A stretch of DNA of 64,000 nt, taken from contig QKWP01000583.1 of assembly GCA_003550325.1 (NCBI GenBank), forward strand, positions 156,079 through 220,078. Reading direction: 5' to 3'. Each line of letters starts with the position of its first letter. Within the stretch, counting starts at the first letter, position 1. The notes beneath the pieces are model-generated. The model did no database searches. It had not been told where the DNA came from and saw only the letters and a program-made list of their open reading frames with translations. This stretch comes from Gigaspora rosea. Lineage: Eukaryota; Glomeromycota; Glomeromycetes; Diversisporales; Gigasporaceae. This document shows positions 1 through 11,475 of this stretch, piece after piece. A program made the position numbers and the translations under genes.

Positions 1-516
1 GTTACTAGGAATAAAAAAAAGCAATTAGTAAGCTGTTGGATGTATAACAAATTGATTAAATATTGATTTGTGTTACTCTCCTTAAGAAAACAAAGGTGAT
101 ATCACCTAATCTAAAATAAAATTATATTAATAAATGGTTATAATATATATAGAGGTGAAATCACCCTAGGTGAAAAATAGTTATAATCTTTTATGATTTT
201 TTAAATTTTCCAAATTTAAACTAATTTTTGCTCTAAATAAATTGGTTAGCACTAAAAACCACATTATATTAGTATATTTTATTTTATTTTCCTTAAAATT
301 TATATCACAGATGCTTAATTTTAAATTTTTGATGAAATTTTTCAAAATTAAGCATTTTTTTCAAATTTTAAAAAAGTAAAATAAAATATGCTAATTTGAT
401 ATATTTTTTTTAATACTAAACAACTTTACTTTGCAAAAAGTTATAATCAATTAGTAAAATTTAGAGAATTATAGAAATTTGTATAATTTTATTAATAAAA
501 TTATATATAGTATTTC
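1..516. other. AT-rich stretch without a gene
   Basis: I see no coding region. Positions about 440-475 are repeated in inverted orientation at about 1902-1938 (shared core AATTAGTAAAATTTAGAGAA), so the Tc1 copy at 519-1901 sits inside an older inverted-repeat element. A short palindromic GGTGATATCACC lies near 94. Confidence 0.5.
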
Positions 517-754
517 TACAGTGGCCTACCATATTATTGTGGATACTTTTTAAAAATTTATTACTCGGGATCGGGTAAGTGAAACAGCACGAAATTTATG
601 TCATGTGTTTGATAGATCACAAAATATAATATACTAATATTTTGTGTAATTTAATTAGATTACACTAAAGTTATACAAAAAAAACTGTAAATATAGTTTT
701 TTTATTTGACTGAAAATCCAATTCAAAATTTTTTTTTTTACTTATATATATATA

Positions 755-956
755 CAGTCAATTCTCTCTAATCCGAACTGCTAGGACTGCTTTTTTTTAC
801 TATATAAAAATTTAGAAATGTTCAGTTTTCAAAAAGTTATATTAGCTTATCTAACTTTATAATAAAATTTACAAATGTTCTAGGAGATTTTGTTCGGTTT
901 AGAGAGAGTTTAATAGTGTTCAGTTTAAAGAGGTTCAGATTAAAAAAAGGCAACTG
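755..956. mobile_element. MITE with CAGTC ends, TA-type, nested in the Tc1 copy
   Basis: It starts CAGTCAATTCTCTCTAATCC after TA and ends GGCAACTG; the right flank reads CA instead of TA. It is clearly related to the better-preserved copy at 31717-31896: both share AATAAAATTTACAAATGTTC and a TTCGGTTT..AGAGAG block. The ends and TA target suggest a Tc1/mariner-mobilised family. Confidence 0.65.
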
Positions 957-1001
957 CATTTTTTTTTTACAAAACATAAAAATTATTTCTGTTTTAATGC
1001 T

Positions 1002-1282
1002 TTATAGGTCCTCCTTTTGCTTTAATACAAGCAGCAACCAATCGGGCATACTTGCAATTAGCTTATAATAATACTCAGGTAGTACATCAATCCATGCCTT
1101 TTTAGAACGTCTGGGTCTTTTTTTTTGCCTCTGCCCACCTGATGAAACTCTTAAATAATATTTTGTACCATGGATTTGTTGCACCCAACAGCTGCTACTA
1201 TAGTACGAACCGAATTATCTTGCTAGTGGCCATTATTTAGCGCACCTCTTTGGTCTTCTGTTAAATTTTTATAACTACCCAT
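1002..1282 (-). pseudogene. Tc1/mariner transposase remnant: helix-turn-helix joined to C-terminus
   Basis: Reading down from the ATG at 1282-1280, the frame begins MGSYKNLTEDQRGAL and continues with VRTIVAAVGCNKSMVQNI, the N-terminal helix-turn-helix of Tc1-like transposases. One in-frame TAG interrupts it (position 18 of the frame), followed by a TAA after QNII. In a shifted frame the sequence goes straight into WIDVLPEYYYKLIASMPDWL and stops at 1002. That matches the usual last ~30 residues of the family, in which the tyrosine-rich helix precedes a SMPxxL motif. The DDE catalytic core, normally some 200 residues between these two blocks, is missing. The copy therefore arose by internal deletion and cannot be active, though its ends could be moved by a related enzyme. 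Confidence 0.8.
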
Positions 1283-1636
1283 TGTTTTGTGAGAAAAAAA
1301 AAAAGTATTATTATACTGATCTGTCATACAAACTTAGCCTTTCTTATACTGCACAGCATTAGTACAATGTCATACTATATATGGGTAAAATTTTAAGCTA
1401 ATCTAAAACAACTACAATCTTCAGTAAATTTTTTAGTAAATCCAAAAAAATCCAAAAATTGATTTTTGAAAAATAGAAGTTCATCAAATTTCCTGCATAT
1501 CTTCCACATGACCTAATGAAATCGTGTGAAATTTTAGTATGTTGTACCTTGAGAACTGCTCAAAATGTAATATAAATTTTGTACTATATTTACTACTCGA
1601 ACCTGACTTATAAATGTCCACAATAATATGGTAGGC

Positions 1637-1888
1637 CAGTGTTGTCACTTGGACATTTTTTGGACACTTTGGACATTTTTTCAAATTAAAATTACTTAAA
1701 ATTTTATTAAGATAATCTATTTTAATTTTTTTACCAATGAGTCTAGCATCTAAAAAAATATATAATTATATATTTTTTTAAATTACTTTATTGATTAGTT
1801 AAACATGGGACATAGGCTTGAACGATTTTGGACAATCTTGGACGTTGGACAAAAAACATAGTATGGACACGTCCAAGCGACAACACTG
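1637..1888. mobile_element. hAT-type MITE, word GGACA, 8-bp TSD TGGTAGGC
   Basis: It starts CAGTGTTGTCACTTGGACA and ends GTCCAAGCGACAACACTG. It is flanked by TGGTAGGC at 1629-1636 and 1889-1896. Both sub-terminal parts repeat the word TTGGACA (left: three times; right: several, as GGACAATC, GGACGTTGGACA, GGACACGTCC). The eight-base duplication and CAGTG ends point to hAT-type mobilisation. Confidence 0.88.
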
Positions 1889-1949
1889 TGGTAGGCCACT
1901 GTATAATTCTTTAAATTTTACTAATTGATTCTAACTTATATATTATGAA

Positions 1950-2216
1950 CCTTGAACATGTTCATGAACCTTGAACTGAACCTGAACTGAACTTATTTTA
2001 AGTCAGGTTCAGGTTCATATTTAATAATTTTAAGTTCAGGTTCAGGTTCAAAAATTTTTTCAAGTTCAGATTCAGGTTTATTGGACCTGAACTTTTATTG
2101 AACTGAACTGAACTTTGGAACCCTACTATTTAGTAATCTAATTTAAATAAACTTTTTTTATTTTGTAGAGCTTAGTAAGTTCTACAAAATAAAAAAAAAT
2201 TATTTAAATTGGATTA
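1950..2216. repeat. Reiterated TTCAGG block and adjoining hairpin
   Basis: From about 1950 to 2120 the words GAACCTGAACTGAAC and GGTTCAGGTTCA alternate in both orientations. The right side finishes GGAACCCTA, like the end of the MITE at 28927-29212, but I find no matching left end or TSD, so this is probably a truncated relative. Next to it, 2134-2216 is a hairpin with stems of about 35 bp (TTATTTTGTAGA / TCTACAAAATAA). Confidence 0.55.
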
Positions 2217-4300
2217 TTGAATGACTAGAAATTTTAATTTTTATTTATAAGATTTACATAGCTCTATGGTTATTTTCAAAGTATATGTATTTTTTATTAA
2301 ATATAATAGTCTAATATAGTTAATTTTTATTTATCTATTTCTTTTAATTCAATTATTACAATTCTTTAATATATTTTACAAGTAGCATTTCAAATAATTA
2401 TTAAAATTTTTTTAAAATATTAAAAAAAATTATAAACAAATATAAAAACTATATTGTCTACTAAAAAAAAACCAATAATAGTATAATTATTTAAATTACA
2501 ATACTCTTCTGATGCTAAGTATCATTAATATAGAGCATTTATTTTAGTTGCTTCTGTGGTTTTTCTAATTAACTATACTTCTAGTTTTAATATTTGCTTT
2601 TTAATAGACCAAACCCTTTATAAAATTAGTATTTGGTTTACTATATAAATCAAGTATAGTACAGTATCTCTACTAACTATATTTTAATTATTTAAATCTA
2701 TGATACAAAAATAAGCCTGCATTGAATTTTCAAATACGAGGTCTAGTCTAGTCTTTTACAATGATTTTTTAACAGGCCTGGTCTACTTTTTTACTGTTTT
2801 GAGATAAATTTGATCAGCAACATATGAAACGTAATTAAATTTAATTATCCATCATATGTCGCTGATCAGAGTTTTTATCGTTATATACTTAAAAAAAATC
2901 GAAATCTGGTTTTCTTCTTGACGACATTCATATATAGCAGTATTAGTGAATTTTGACATTTAAATTGGGGTAAATAAAATTTATAGGGTGCTATATGTGT
3001 ACCCTGGTCATCTGCCGTTCATAATAAAAATTCTTTAGCGTCGACTTGCAAATATTAATAAAATTTGCATTCAATATATTTCAATATAAGAAACACATTC
3101 ATTTGGCTTACAGGGTAAGAAGGGTAAGACAAACAAACAAAAACGCATGAAATAGCAACGTTTTACAAATATGAAGAACGATGGCAAAAAGTAATCAATT
3201 CAAAATAACCAAATAACCGTCATCTCTGCGAAAGTATCGACACACACCGAAACTTATTACAATATAAGAATTTATATTGTAATATTAGTCGCATTAGCTC
3301 AGGCCACCACTGACAATAAACAAACTATGCGCCTTTTAGCCAAGTTTGGAAACCATATTAGTCATATAATAACACAGGCCATCGCAATATACAAAGCATG
3401 GCAATAATAAGCCTTGGACACTTGGACAATGCACTGCAACAGAATTTTTTCGAATTCATTTCCTCTTCTGGTACGTGAATCAACTCGATTTATCCAAATG
3501 GGTTAACGATAGAAAATGAATGAGGAAATACCCGTGCCAAACGGATCATTATTTAATCACATTCTTTTCAGCCCAATCCTTTTCACAAGATTATCTTTAA
3601 TGCCTAAGTTTGATACCTCCTTTAATGCAAGAAAATAAATAGATTACCATTTGCATTCTCGAAAGGTTAAGTGGCGCTGATTAAAGCCCCGATGGTACCT
3701 TCTGATTTTATTTATTTGAAGAAATAATCCAATTTTGATTTCTGAATTATTTTTCGTTATTTGTCGAACATAAATATATAAACAGTAAAGCACATTATAC
3801 TGTATGTATCATTATATGGTTAACACTGAAATAAAACATAAGTGAACTAAATAACTATTTTTTAATCGGGATTGTTTTTTCTAAAAATGGATGAATGGTA
3901 ATTTTATTTTATTGTCTTTACATTTCGAATTTGTCTTATTTATAATAGATCTTTTTTTATTAAAAAAAAAAAAAATCCAATCCTAAAATGATACAACCTA
4001 AGATTTAGAGCTTAGATGATGGTTTTATCACTAAATTCAATTATATATTATATAGACATATATTATAGATGTGTTGATTAAAACACGTAAATTTCATTAT
4101 CTAAATATGATAAATATGATAAATATAATTTTTAATACAGTTAACAATCTACGGCAAAAGTGTTGGGCGTCTCTGAGTTTATGATTGAAATTGTAGCTGC
4201 ATATATAGTAAATATATAGTATTTATTTTTAGAGCTATGACAAAAATATTACGTAATACCTATATTGTATCAAACGTAATTATTAGTAACATTATTAATA
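2217..4300. other. Gene-poor AT-rich stretch
   Basis: I recognise no gene or RNA. A small foldback at about 2808-2872 pairs GATCAGCAACATATGA with CATATGTCGCTGATC. From about 2900 onward the sequence is less repetitive than the flanks and may include low-copy intergenic DNA. Confidence 0.4.
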
Positions 4301-4308
4301 TTATTACA

Positions 4309-4430
4309 TAATTACCTTCCCCATCAAAGTAAAACGGATCGTTATCATGACCAAAAGCAATGTATGTTATCGAAATGACTAGAACGACTAACCCATATAC
4401 AATCATTACTATCACATTATTAAAATAAAA
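4309..4430 (-). pseudogene. Possible exon of a membrane protein (uncertain)
   Basis: On the minus strand an open stretch reads from about 4430 through VIVMIVYGLVVLVISITYIA and on into FGHDNDPFYFDGEG, where it meets a plausible donor GTAAT near 4315. The first part is strongly hydrophobic (one likely membrane helix), and the following FG-acidic segment resembles loops in amino-acid permease-like transporters, but this is too short to assign. An upstream open frame in the same register (4688-4470) contains GYFYAAAVPSIHTFRG. Stops separate the two, so they would need an intron or are decayed. Confidence 0.22.
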
Positions 4431-5097
4431 TTGAAACAATCTTTTCGAAATTTAATAAAATGATGGTGATTATAATTGACAATGCATCAATAATATTTTC
4501 GTATATGAAATGCTTGGCCCCCTGAAAGTATGGATCGATGGCACAGCCGCAGCATAGAAATAACCAAATTTTGATGGTGGCTTATCATCGATTGGTATTT
4601 CTATTTCTATTATCTTTTGACTACTCTTGACTAGAAAATAATATCCTATATACTTCTGTACTTTATTTACGATTATCATTATTATCATTATCGATAATGA
4701 AACAAATCCATGTATAATACTACTGTATATATCCTATATGTGTATATATATGTTATATATAATACTGTATATAGTGTATATATAGTCAATTATTTACCAT
4801 CTTAAAATCCTAAAATACTGATACAGTATTACCTAACCTTTTTGTTTAATTTAGTGCTCAACTTACCATTTACATCTCTGATACCTTTTACAGTAAAAAT
4901 AGAATAGTTTTAATATTTAATTAAAAATAGAATGATCCGTCTAATAATTCATCATCAGATGTATACACGTATCATATGTGATATATAATTCTATTTCGTT
5001 CTTGTTTTAAAAGCGAATTGATTAAAGATTAAAAAATTATGAATTTTTTAAAGTCGATCGTTTATATTTATATTGGTCATAGAAATAAAAAATCATG

Positions 5098-5152
5098 CGT
5101 ATGGTGTAGTGTATGGTGTAGTGTGTGGTGTAATGTATGGTGTAGTGTATTA
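5098..5152. repeat. Short tandem repeat, GTGTATGGTGTA unit
   Basis: About five imperfect copies of GTATGGTGTAGT stand head to tail. No gene association is seen. Confidence 0.7.
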
Positions 5153-5204
5153 GGTGTGGATTTTCATATTCATATTTCAGTATTTTACTAAGTGATCCTT
5201 AACT

Positions 5205-5372
5205 GTTAAGTGCAACAATTACGACATTTTTGTGTTATCCTACGCGAAAACCTTTCTCAAGAAACTAGGAGAAAAGATAAGTATACGTACAAAAAATACA
5301 TTTATATAACTATTATGTGTAATTATTATATTGAAAAAATTCTGATATTTCTTGTTTATACTTATCAAAATT
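5205..5372 (+). repeat. Left member of an inverted repeat pair (partner 9112-9320)
   Basis: The segment from AAGTGCAACAATTACGACAT to CTTGTTTATACTTATCAAAA recurs in reverse complement at 9112-9320, with matches such as TTTTTGTGTTATCCTACGCG and AGGAGAAAAGATAAG. Read on its plus strand, both copies keep the pattern QLxHFCVILRE..S..TRRKDK, but the partner has a stop. The repeat could therefore be a duplicated exon or simply a dispersed repeat. I cannot tell what the family is. Confidence 0.7.
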
Positions 5373-5764
5373 TATTTTTTGCGTTTGCAATGTTTTTAAA
5401 TATTCCAGGATATTTGCCTTTTATATCAAATACAAAAGAAAAGTAAGTTTGATGAACGCTGCGTTAATACCATTCATTTATAAACACAATGCACATTTCG
5501 TTGTCTCATGGTATAAATCAACAAAGTTCAAAAAAGCTCTAAATTAATGTCAGGAAAGTAGCCATTGGAGTGTTTTTGTTCTAGAAATTCCGACAGTATT
5601 GTTCGTATTATAGTATATTTGATATCAGATATGTCTCATTTATTCCGAGAGATGGATATTGTTCCTACGCTGAAAGAATCGAATTAGCTTTATTGTACAC
5701 GAAGGCTTAACAGAATAATATGTAGAGTTGGCTTTATAAACCACCAGATGTGATGCTGATAGGG

Positions 5765-6390
5765 ATGTTATTGGCTTTACTAAAAGCCATAGATTTAAGG
5801 GTGTTCTCAAGCGTCAACTTCGATGTGATTAGCAAGTGAACGTATCGAAAATTCGAATATGCAATTTTGAAATTTTCTTAACTCATTTATTATAATCAAA
5901 ATAAACATTTGAAATCGATACAATCGATACTTGAGCGGTTTCTTATTGATACTTCTATTATTTATCAAATTCGTCATCAAAAATTACAAAAATGTTCACA
6001 ATTGTATTTTTTCATAAAAACTTATTAATGCGAGAAAAAATAGTAATTCATTGATGCCAAGAATGAAGACCCGTAGCAAGTTGCTTGAGCGATATCTTTG
6101 AATACTCTATTGATTGTAAAATTTTCCAAGGCAGGTATAAAAAAAAAAAAAGGAGGTTTTTGTGGTAAAAAATTTATTGATTAAAATGACAAATTCATTT
6201 AATATATTTTACTAGCAAAAAAAGGTTTATCTACATAATAAACTTTACAAGTTACCAACTTAAAATGTTTTCCGCTAAATAAAATTTATTTCCAAACATT
6301 TATTGGCCCATTGATTGAGACGCTCGAGAACACCCTAAGCCAAGTCTAATTAATGGTGCTCTCAAGCATCTCTCTCAATGTGATTGGACT
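5765..6390. repeat. Foldback repeat with CTCAAGCG motif
   Basis: TTAAGGGTGTTCTCAAGCGT (5793-5812) is mirrored by CGCTCGAGAACACCCTAA (about 6321-6338). A third, direct copy of the motif (GGTGCTCTCAAGC..ATGTGATTGG) follows at 6354-6390. The interior has no gene. A related single motif is seen at about 39229. Confidence 0.6.
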
Positions 6391-6426
6391 AGTTATCTAT
6401 AAATAGAGATCATGCACAAGTACTAC

Positions 6427-6837
6427 GATTAATTGAAGTAATCCTTACGGTAATTTTGCCAAATATTCTCGTTGCGAGATGCGGATATTAAATTTTAGCC
6501 AATCAGCACAACTTTGTGATAAAAAAAGGTGGTCTTTGACCATCTTTTTTTTTCATTACGATAATGAATTCGTTTGACCGAATAATTTATTTTCCACTAA
6601 TCAAAAATTGAGCTCCGACATATTATTAATTTAGGTGCTTGAGAGCACTCTAAAACTAAGAGTGTCCTCAAGGACCTAAGTTAATAGGTCGGAGTTCAAT
6701 TTTTGAAAAAAGATGGTCAGAAACCTTTTTTTTTTTATCAGAGTTGTGCTTGATTGGCTAAAATTAAGATCCGCATTTCGCGACATGATTCTTTGGCAAA
6801 ATTACCGTAAGGATTACTTGGATTACTTCAATTAATT
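6427..6837. mobile_element. Foldback element, ~170-bp arms
   Basis: The left arm begins GATTAATTGAAGTAATCC and runs through TACGGTAATTTTGCCAA, GATGCGGAT and GCCAATCAGCACAA. The right arm is its reverse complement ending CTTCAATTAATTG. The centre (6640-6680) again carries the CTTGAGAGCACTCT / GTGTCCTCAAGGACC motif found in the neighbouring foldback. I find no clear TSD, and it encodes nothing. Confidence 0.72.
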
Positions 6838-6924
6838 GTAATAGACGTTATAGATTTTGAATTTAACTAATTTTAACACCGGGTTAAAATGTTAAAATTT
6901 AACCACCTATAATTTATTGTAAAT

Positions 6925-8062
6925 TTTTACTCAAATTAAAATTAAAAACAGAGTTAGGATTAGAATTAGGGTAAGGGTCAAGACTAAAATATGGTTTTTA
7001 TAGTACTGAACATTTTTACTTAGTTCATCAAAGATAGTTATTTACTGTAGGTTATAATAAGAGGGTGGTTGTGTTAATCAAGGGGACAAGTTAGCAATAT
7101 CAAAATACCGTAGTACAGTAAAATATAATTTATTTATTTATTTTATTAATATAAATTTAATACATGGAGCCATGTAGTGTATTTTTACTTTATATAGGTT
7201 CAATCACTAATTGGGTAACTCGGTGATATTTTTTGATGTGTCCTATAGTCCTATAGTTCACCGGTATTTACATCGAATCAAAAATTTAAAGTAAAATAAA
7301 AAAACAGCAGTTCCAATCCTTAATATCAGCAAAATAAATAATATTGAACAATAAATTAATTAATATAAAAATTTATTTACAAATAAATATTTTTACGTAA
7401 ACTCATCGGTATTAAATTAAAATGAATAGATTAATAAAATTAATTATTATTTTTATGCTCATACAATTAATAAATATTCATGCTCACATTTTAAATCAAC
7501 ATCAATAATATTAAATTTAATACTTACAAATTTGAATGGCTATTGTAAATATTTAGATTAATGAATAATTCTTTATACTCTTGAACTAAATTAATGTGAA
7601 TAAATGATAATGATTATTATTATTATTATTTATTATTTATTTATTTATTTATTTATTTATTATTTATTTATTTATTGTCCGAAGCGTAGCGAGGACTTTA
7701 CGGTGTAGCAATAGACCAGATTTTGTGTGTGTTTATGTCCGTCCTATTTTTAGATCAGATGATCGTCATTATGCATACCATTAGCAATCCTTGTTTTTTT
7801 TTATTTACTTCGGACATTTAACAGTGCCTGTTTCCTAGTCTATTTATTTATTTATTTTTTTAGGATCAAAAATTTATGGATACTGATAATTTTGCCCCTC
7901 TGGTTAACATAACCACCCACCCTCTTATTATAACTCAAAAACGGCCCAAATAACTATCTTTGATGCACTAAGTAAAAGTGGTCAATATTTTAGTCTTGCC
8001 CCTTACCCTAATTCTAATTCTAACTCTATTTTTATATTAATTCTAATTTTATAACTTAGACC
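6925..8062. mobile_element. ~1.1-kb element with ~130-bp inverted ends
   Basis: The left arm has GAATTAGGGTAAGGGTCAAG, CATCAAAGATAGTTATTT and TAATAAGAGGGTGGTT; the right arm carries the same blocks inverted in the expected order. The interior is an (ATTT)n-rich microsatellite plus a smaller insertion at 7675-7818. No transposase was found, so it is non-autonomous. Confidence 0.7.
7675..7818. repeat. Dispersed repeat, TTGTCCGAAGCGTAG family
   Basis: It begins TTGTCCGAAGCGTAGCGAGG and ends ACTTCGGACA, so it has short inverted ends. Decayed relatives start at about 18710 (TTGTCCAAAGCGTAGTGAGA) and 20059 (TTGTCTAGAGCGTAGTAGAG). The replacements are mainly C-to-T or G-to-A. The family is unknown to me. 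Confidence 0.55.
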
Positions 8063-9111
8063 ACAACTGCTAAAGATATTTTTTAGGTTTTAGCTAAGCC
8101 AAGCTGAGTTACACATCCCTAAAGTCAACCATTGTTAAATATAACTTGATTTTTTCAATTTTTTTTTTTTTTGTTTTTCACCTCAAGCAACATTGCACGT
8201 AAATAGGACTTGTCGTTATATAATATTTAGTTATATACCAAGCAAAAACATTCGGATATTGGGAACTACTGTATATAAAATTTTGGTTTGTTTAATCAAC
8301 AATGTCGTGTGACTCTTATAATAAAAAGCAAAAATATGTCACACAAAAATCTCAAGTACAAACCTTATTGGAATGACCAAGTAGCTATGAATTTGAATAC
8401 ATTGAATTCATCTTCAATAAGATTACACAAAATTCGTGGTTTTCATAATTCGGAGAGAATTTACAAATGATCTCTTCACATTTCTGAAGCTATTTCATAG
8501 CAAAAAAATATTAGAATGTATCCAACAAAGAACAGAAATAAATTTTAGTGAACCTAAAAAAAAACAAAAATTAAAAATTAAAATAAAAAAATAAAATTAA
8601 AATAAAATAAAAAAAATAAAACTCTTTCCAACTTAGAAACAAAAGAAAACATTAACTATGGTTTGGTAACTAGGTATAACATTTACTCGTTTATCGGAAA
8701 TCCTTACCATTTTTGAGTGTTTAATTTCGAAGCACATGAAAATCAGCAAAACAAGTCTTTAAAGGAAATATGAACCAATTTTTTAATACGAACCTTTAAG
8801 GCTCATGTGTTTTTATATTTTGAACATGTACCATACTATAATTTAAACACGTTGATTCTATCCTAAGTATATATTTTCAATTGTAAAATCGTAAAAAATT
8901 CCTATCCACTTTATGAATATCCATCACACATTGTTACAACATGTACGATGTTTGGGATATAGGAAGTATAAAAGGAATCATGATAAATTCAATGTCACAA
9001 AAATGTACATACTTTCTTATTTCACACTATTATTCATGATAAATGAAATGCACTTCCATGTATGTGTGTTGTATTTATTTAACATTATTAGTAAGTTGCA
9101 CGGCAGAACCT
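8063..9111. other. AT-rich stretch without a recognised gene
   Basis: There are only short open frames (longest 66 codons) with no recognisable motif. A run of A-rich sequence lies at 8550-8620. Confidence 0.4.
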
Positions 9112-9320
9112 GAATTTTGATAAGCATAAACAAGAAATATCCGGATTTTTTCAATATAATAATTACACATAATAGTTAAGGGTCTTTTGTTATATATTCA
9201 CTTAAAGGATTTTTTTTTTTTTTTTTTTGTATACTTAGATAAGCTTATCTTTTCTCCTGGTTTATTTAGAAAAGTCTTCGCGTAGGATAACACAAAAATG
9301 TTGTAATTGTCGCACCTAAT
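9112..9320 (-). repeat. Right member of the inverted pair (partner 5205-5372)
   Basis: This is the reverse complement of 5205-5372 at roughly 80 percent, including TGATAAGCATAAACAAGAAA, ATAATTACACATAATAGTTA and GCGTAGGATAACACAAAAAT. It carries an extra poly-T insertion at about 9210. The 3.7 kb between the two copies holds the foldback cluster. Confidence 0.7.
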
Positions 9321-9927
9321 CGATCCTTTTAAAGATTATTACTATTGAGTCTTCCAACCTTCTCAATAATTAAATTTTTAATACTGCTGGCATAATATCC
9401 TCACGATGAAAGAAACATCTATAAAAGGGTAAAGTGAATGCAAAACTCTGCATATTGCGTATTTTTTGTATTTTTTTGCCTCATAGTAATGTTAAACAAA
9501 TATCACAAATGATAAAGAAATGCCGTGTTACTTCCAATTCCAACTATTTTAAAAATATTTCTTTATCTTTCAGAATAAATAATCGTCGAAAATTGTTTGT
9601 TAAAATTCATGAATACATAGATACAACTCATTCACAATGATATCATGTAGTTCCTCAAGTTGGTTAAACGTAGATAAGGCAATTTTGGAAGCAACTCATT
9701 CACCAATAAAAGAATCCGTTAAATAATGTGTAATGCAATGTATTAATCGCCTATTCGAACGCATTTTCATGATAGAAAGTGAAACAACTTTATGTGCGAA
9801 TATAAAACTTCCTGATGAGGCACATGATATTGTCATGTGACAGCATATTAACTGTTGATTGTACTGTACGTACGTATGGTATAAGTTGAAAGTAAAATAA
9901 GGGGCCGAATTTTAGGGAATAACAATA
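9321..9927. other. Stretch with weak exon-like open frame, no assignment
   Basis: An open frame at 9434-9640 includes two acceptor-like sites (CCTCATAG at about 9486 and TTTCAG at about 9572) and could be part of a decayed gene, but no domain is recognisable. Confidence 0.2.
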
Positions 9928-10065
9928 GTATGTACAAAGTATATACAAAATATGTACGAAAGTATGTACGAAAGTATGTACGAAAGTATGTACGAAAGTA
10001 TGTACAAAAGTAAGTATGTACAAAAGTATGTATGTACGAAAGTATGTACGAAAGTACGTACGTAA
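9928..10065. repeat. 12-bp minisatellite, GTACGAAAGTAT unit
   Basis: Nine or more copies of GTATGTACGAAA stand head to tail, with a few 4-bp expansions (GTATGTATGTAC). It is noncoding. Confidence 0.85.
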
Positions 10066-11277
10066 TTACATAATAGTGATCAACTCACCTTAATAGTCTT
10101 AACAGTGTCAATCAACACTATTGGACAATTTAAATTTTACAATATACCCCTATATAACAATTTACTAAACTGTATTATTATTCTTAATAAAGCCTTGGTT
10201 TTTAATTTAAACTATTTATAGTTTTTTTTACATACAGGTTAAACTCACAACGTTAGTGCTTCATGATCATACATATTTTTTCGATGTTATAATAAAATTA
10301 TACGAGTTTCACAAAAATTGCATCTAGTTATGAGTGATAAAATTTTATTAAAAATCACAAAATGTTTAAATTTCTGTGTAATTTGACAAATATCGATATA
10401 CGTTTTACGTGAACAAGTTTTTTAAGTGGTTCATGTTTGATTTATTGAAATTCTTCAATTAGAAAAGTTCATGAATAAGTATTTAACCAGATTTAGTTTT
10501 AAATCTGGGCAAAGCAACCCTCCATCAATTAGAAAACTCAACGTCGACTTTACTATATATACCGTATTTATCCGACATGAGTACCCCTGGTTCGTTTTCG
10601 TACCTGGGGTACTCATGTAAGGGGGGTCTACCGTATGAATACTTCTAGTTTTTAATATGTTTTATTATTATATGCCGGGTATAAAAGTGTGATACCAGGA
10701 TAAATGTTATTTACTATATCTGTTAGTATTAATTGTATTATATACAATCGCATTTTTTTATAATAATTATTATAAAATCTTTATAAAAAATTTTCTTATA
10801 TAGAGAATGTGCTTATATAAAAAATTTATTTATATATTTCATAGTATATAGTTCTTTACTAAAACTTATAAAATTAAATAGCAGACATATTACTATTATA
10901 TTAATTTTAAAGAAATTATATAAAACTGTATTTTAATTATTTTAATTTTAAAATTATAAGTATCTGTTTGTTGTACTAAATTTAGTACAGTATTAAAAGT
11001 TAAATTTTGAAAATTGTTATTAATAACTTTAAATTAAATTTATCCAATATATAATCCTATATTTATATTTTATTTTGGTATATTTGAAAATTAACTTACT
11101 TATTAAAAATTATATTAATATATTTAAAAATTAGGTTGCTACTAAAAGAGCAACCAAAAAAAATACTAAATTGTAAATAGCAAAAATTTTATTTAATAAA
11201 ATTGTGTTAAATTTTTAAGAGTTGTAAAGCTAATTTTTCTGATTCTAATTATAGAAAAATCATTAAAATTTGGTTAG
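10066..11277. other. AT-rich stretch; one palindrome at 10556-10646
   Basis: I see no gene. At 10556-10646 an imperfect palindrome pairs GACATGAGTACCCC with GGGGTACTCATGT and finishes TCTACCGTAT against ATACCGTA at the left, probably a tiny MITE. The rest is low-complexity AT. Confidence 0.45.
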
Positions 11278-11279
11278 TA

Positions 11280-11475
11280 CAGTCGCACCCCCCTAAGTGC
11301 ATGCCCTCGGGACCATAGTGAAAAAAAGCCAAAATGTGCACTTAGAGAGGGTTTGCACTTAGAGGGGTTAAATTTTATAATTGTTATATTGTTTGGAACC
11401 AAGAGGGGCCATGCACTTAAAGAGGTTTTTCATATACCGTGCACTTAGGGGGTGTGCACTTAGGGGGTGCGACTG
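11280..11475. mobile_element. MITE with CAGTCGCACCCC ends, TA TSD
   Basis: It begins CAGTCGCACCCCCCTAAGTG after TA (11278-11279) and ends CACTTAGGGGGTGCGACTG before TA. Inside, the word GTGCACTTAGAGGGG is repeated in both orientations, making the element a chain of its own terminal motif. TA plus CAGTCG ends suggest Tc1/mariner-type mobilisation. Confidence 0.88.

Larger units (their letters stand above)
519..1901 (-). mobile_element. Tc1/mariner element, internally deleted, with nested MITEs
   Basis: The left end starts CAGTGGCCTACCATATTATT directly after a TA (517-518). The right end is the reverse complement and finishes GGCCACTG directly before a TA (1902-1903). The right inverted repeat is split by the hAT-type MITE at 1637-1888; removing that MITE and one copy of its TSD restores a perfect terminal repeat of about 25 bp. 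A minus-strand transposase remnant lies inside. TA duplication and CAGTG ends are typical of Tc1/mariner. Confidence 0.85.

Noticed and set aside
6950..8040. TTAGGG/CCCTAA-like motifs as interstitial telomere repeats
   Set aside because: They are single GAATTAGGGTAAGGG motifs inside inverted-repeat arms, recurring in other elements, and not tandem arrays.
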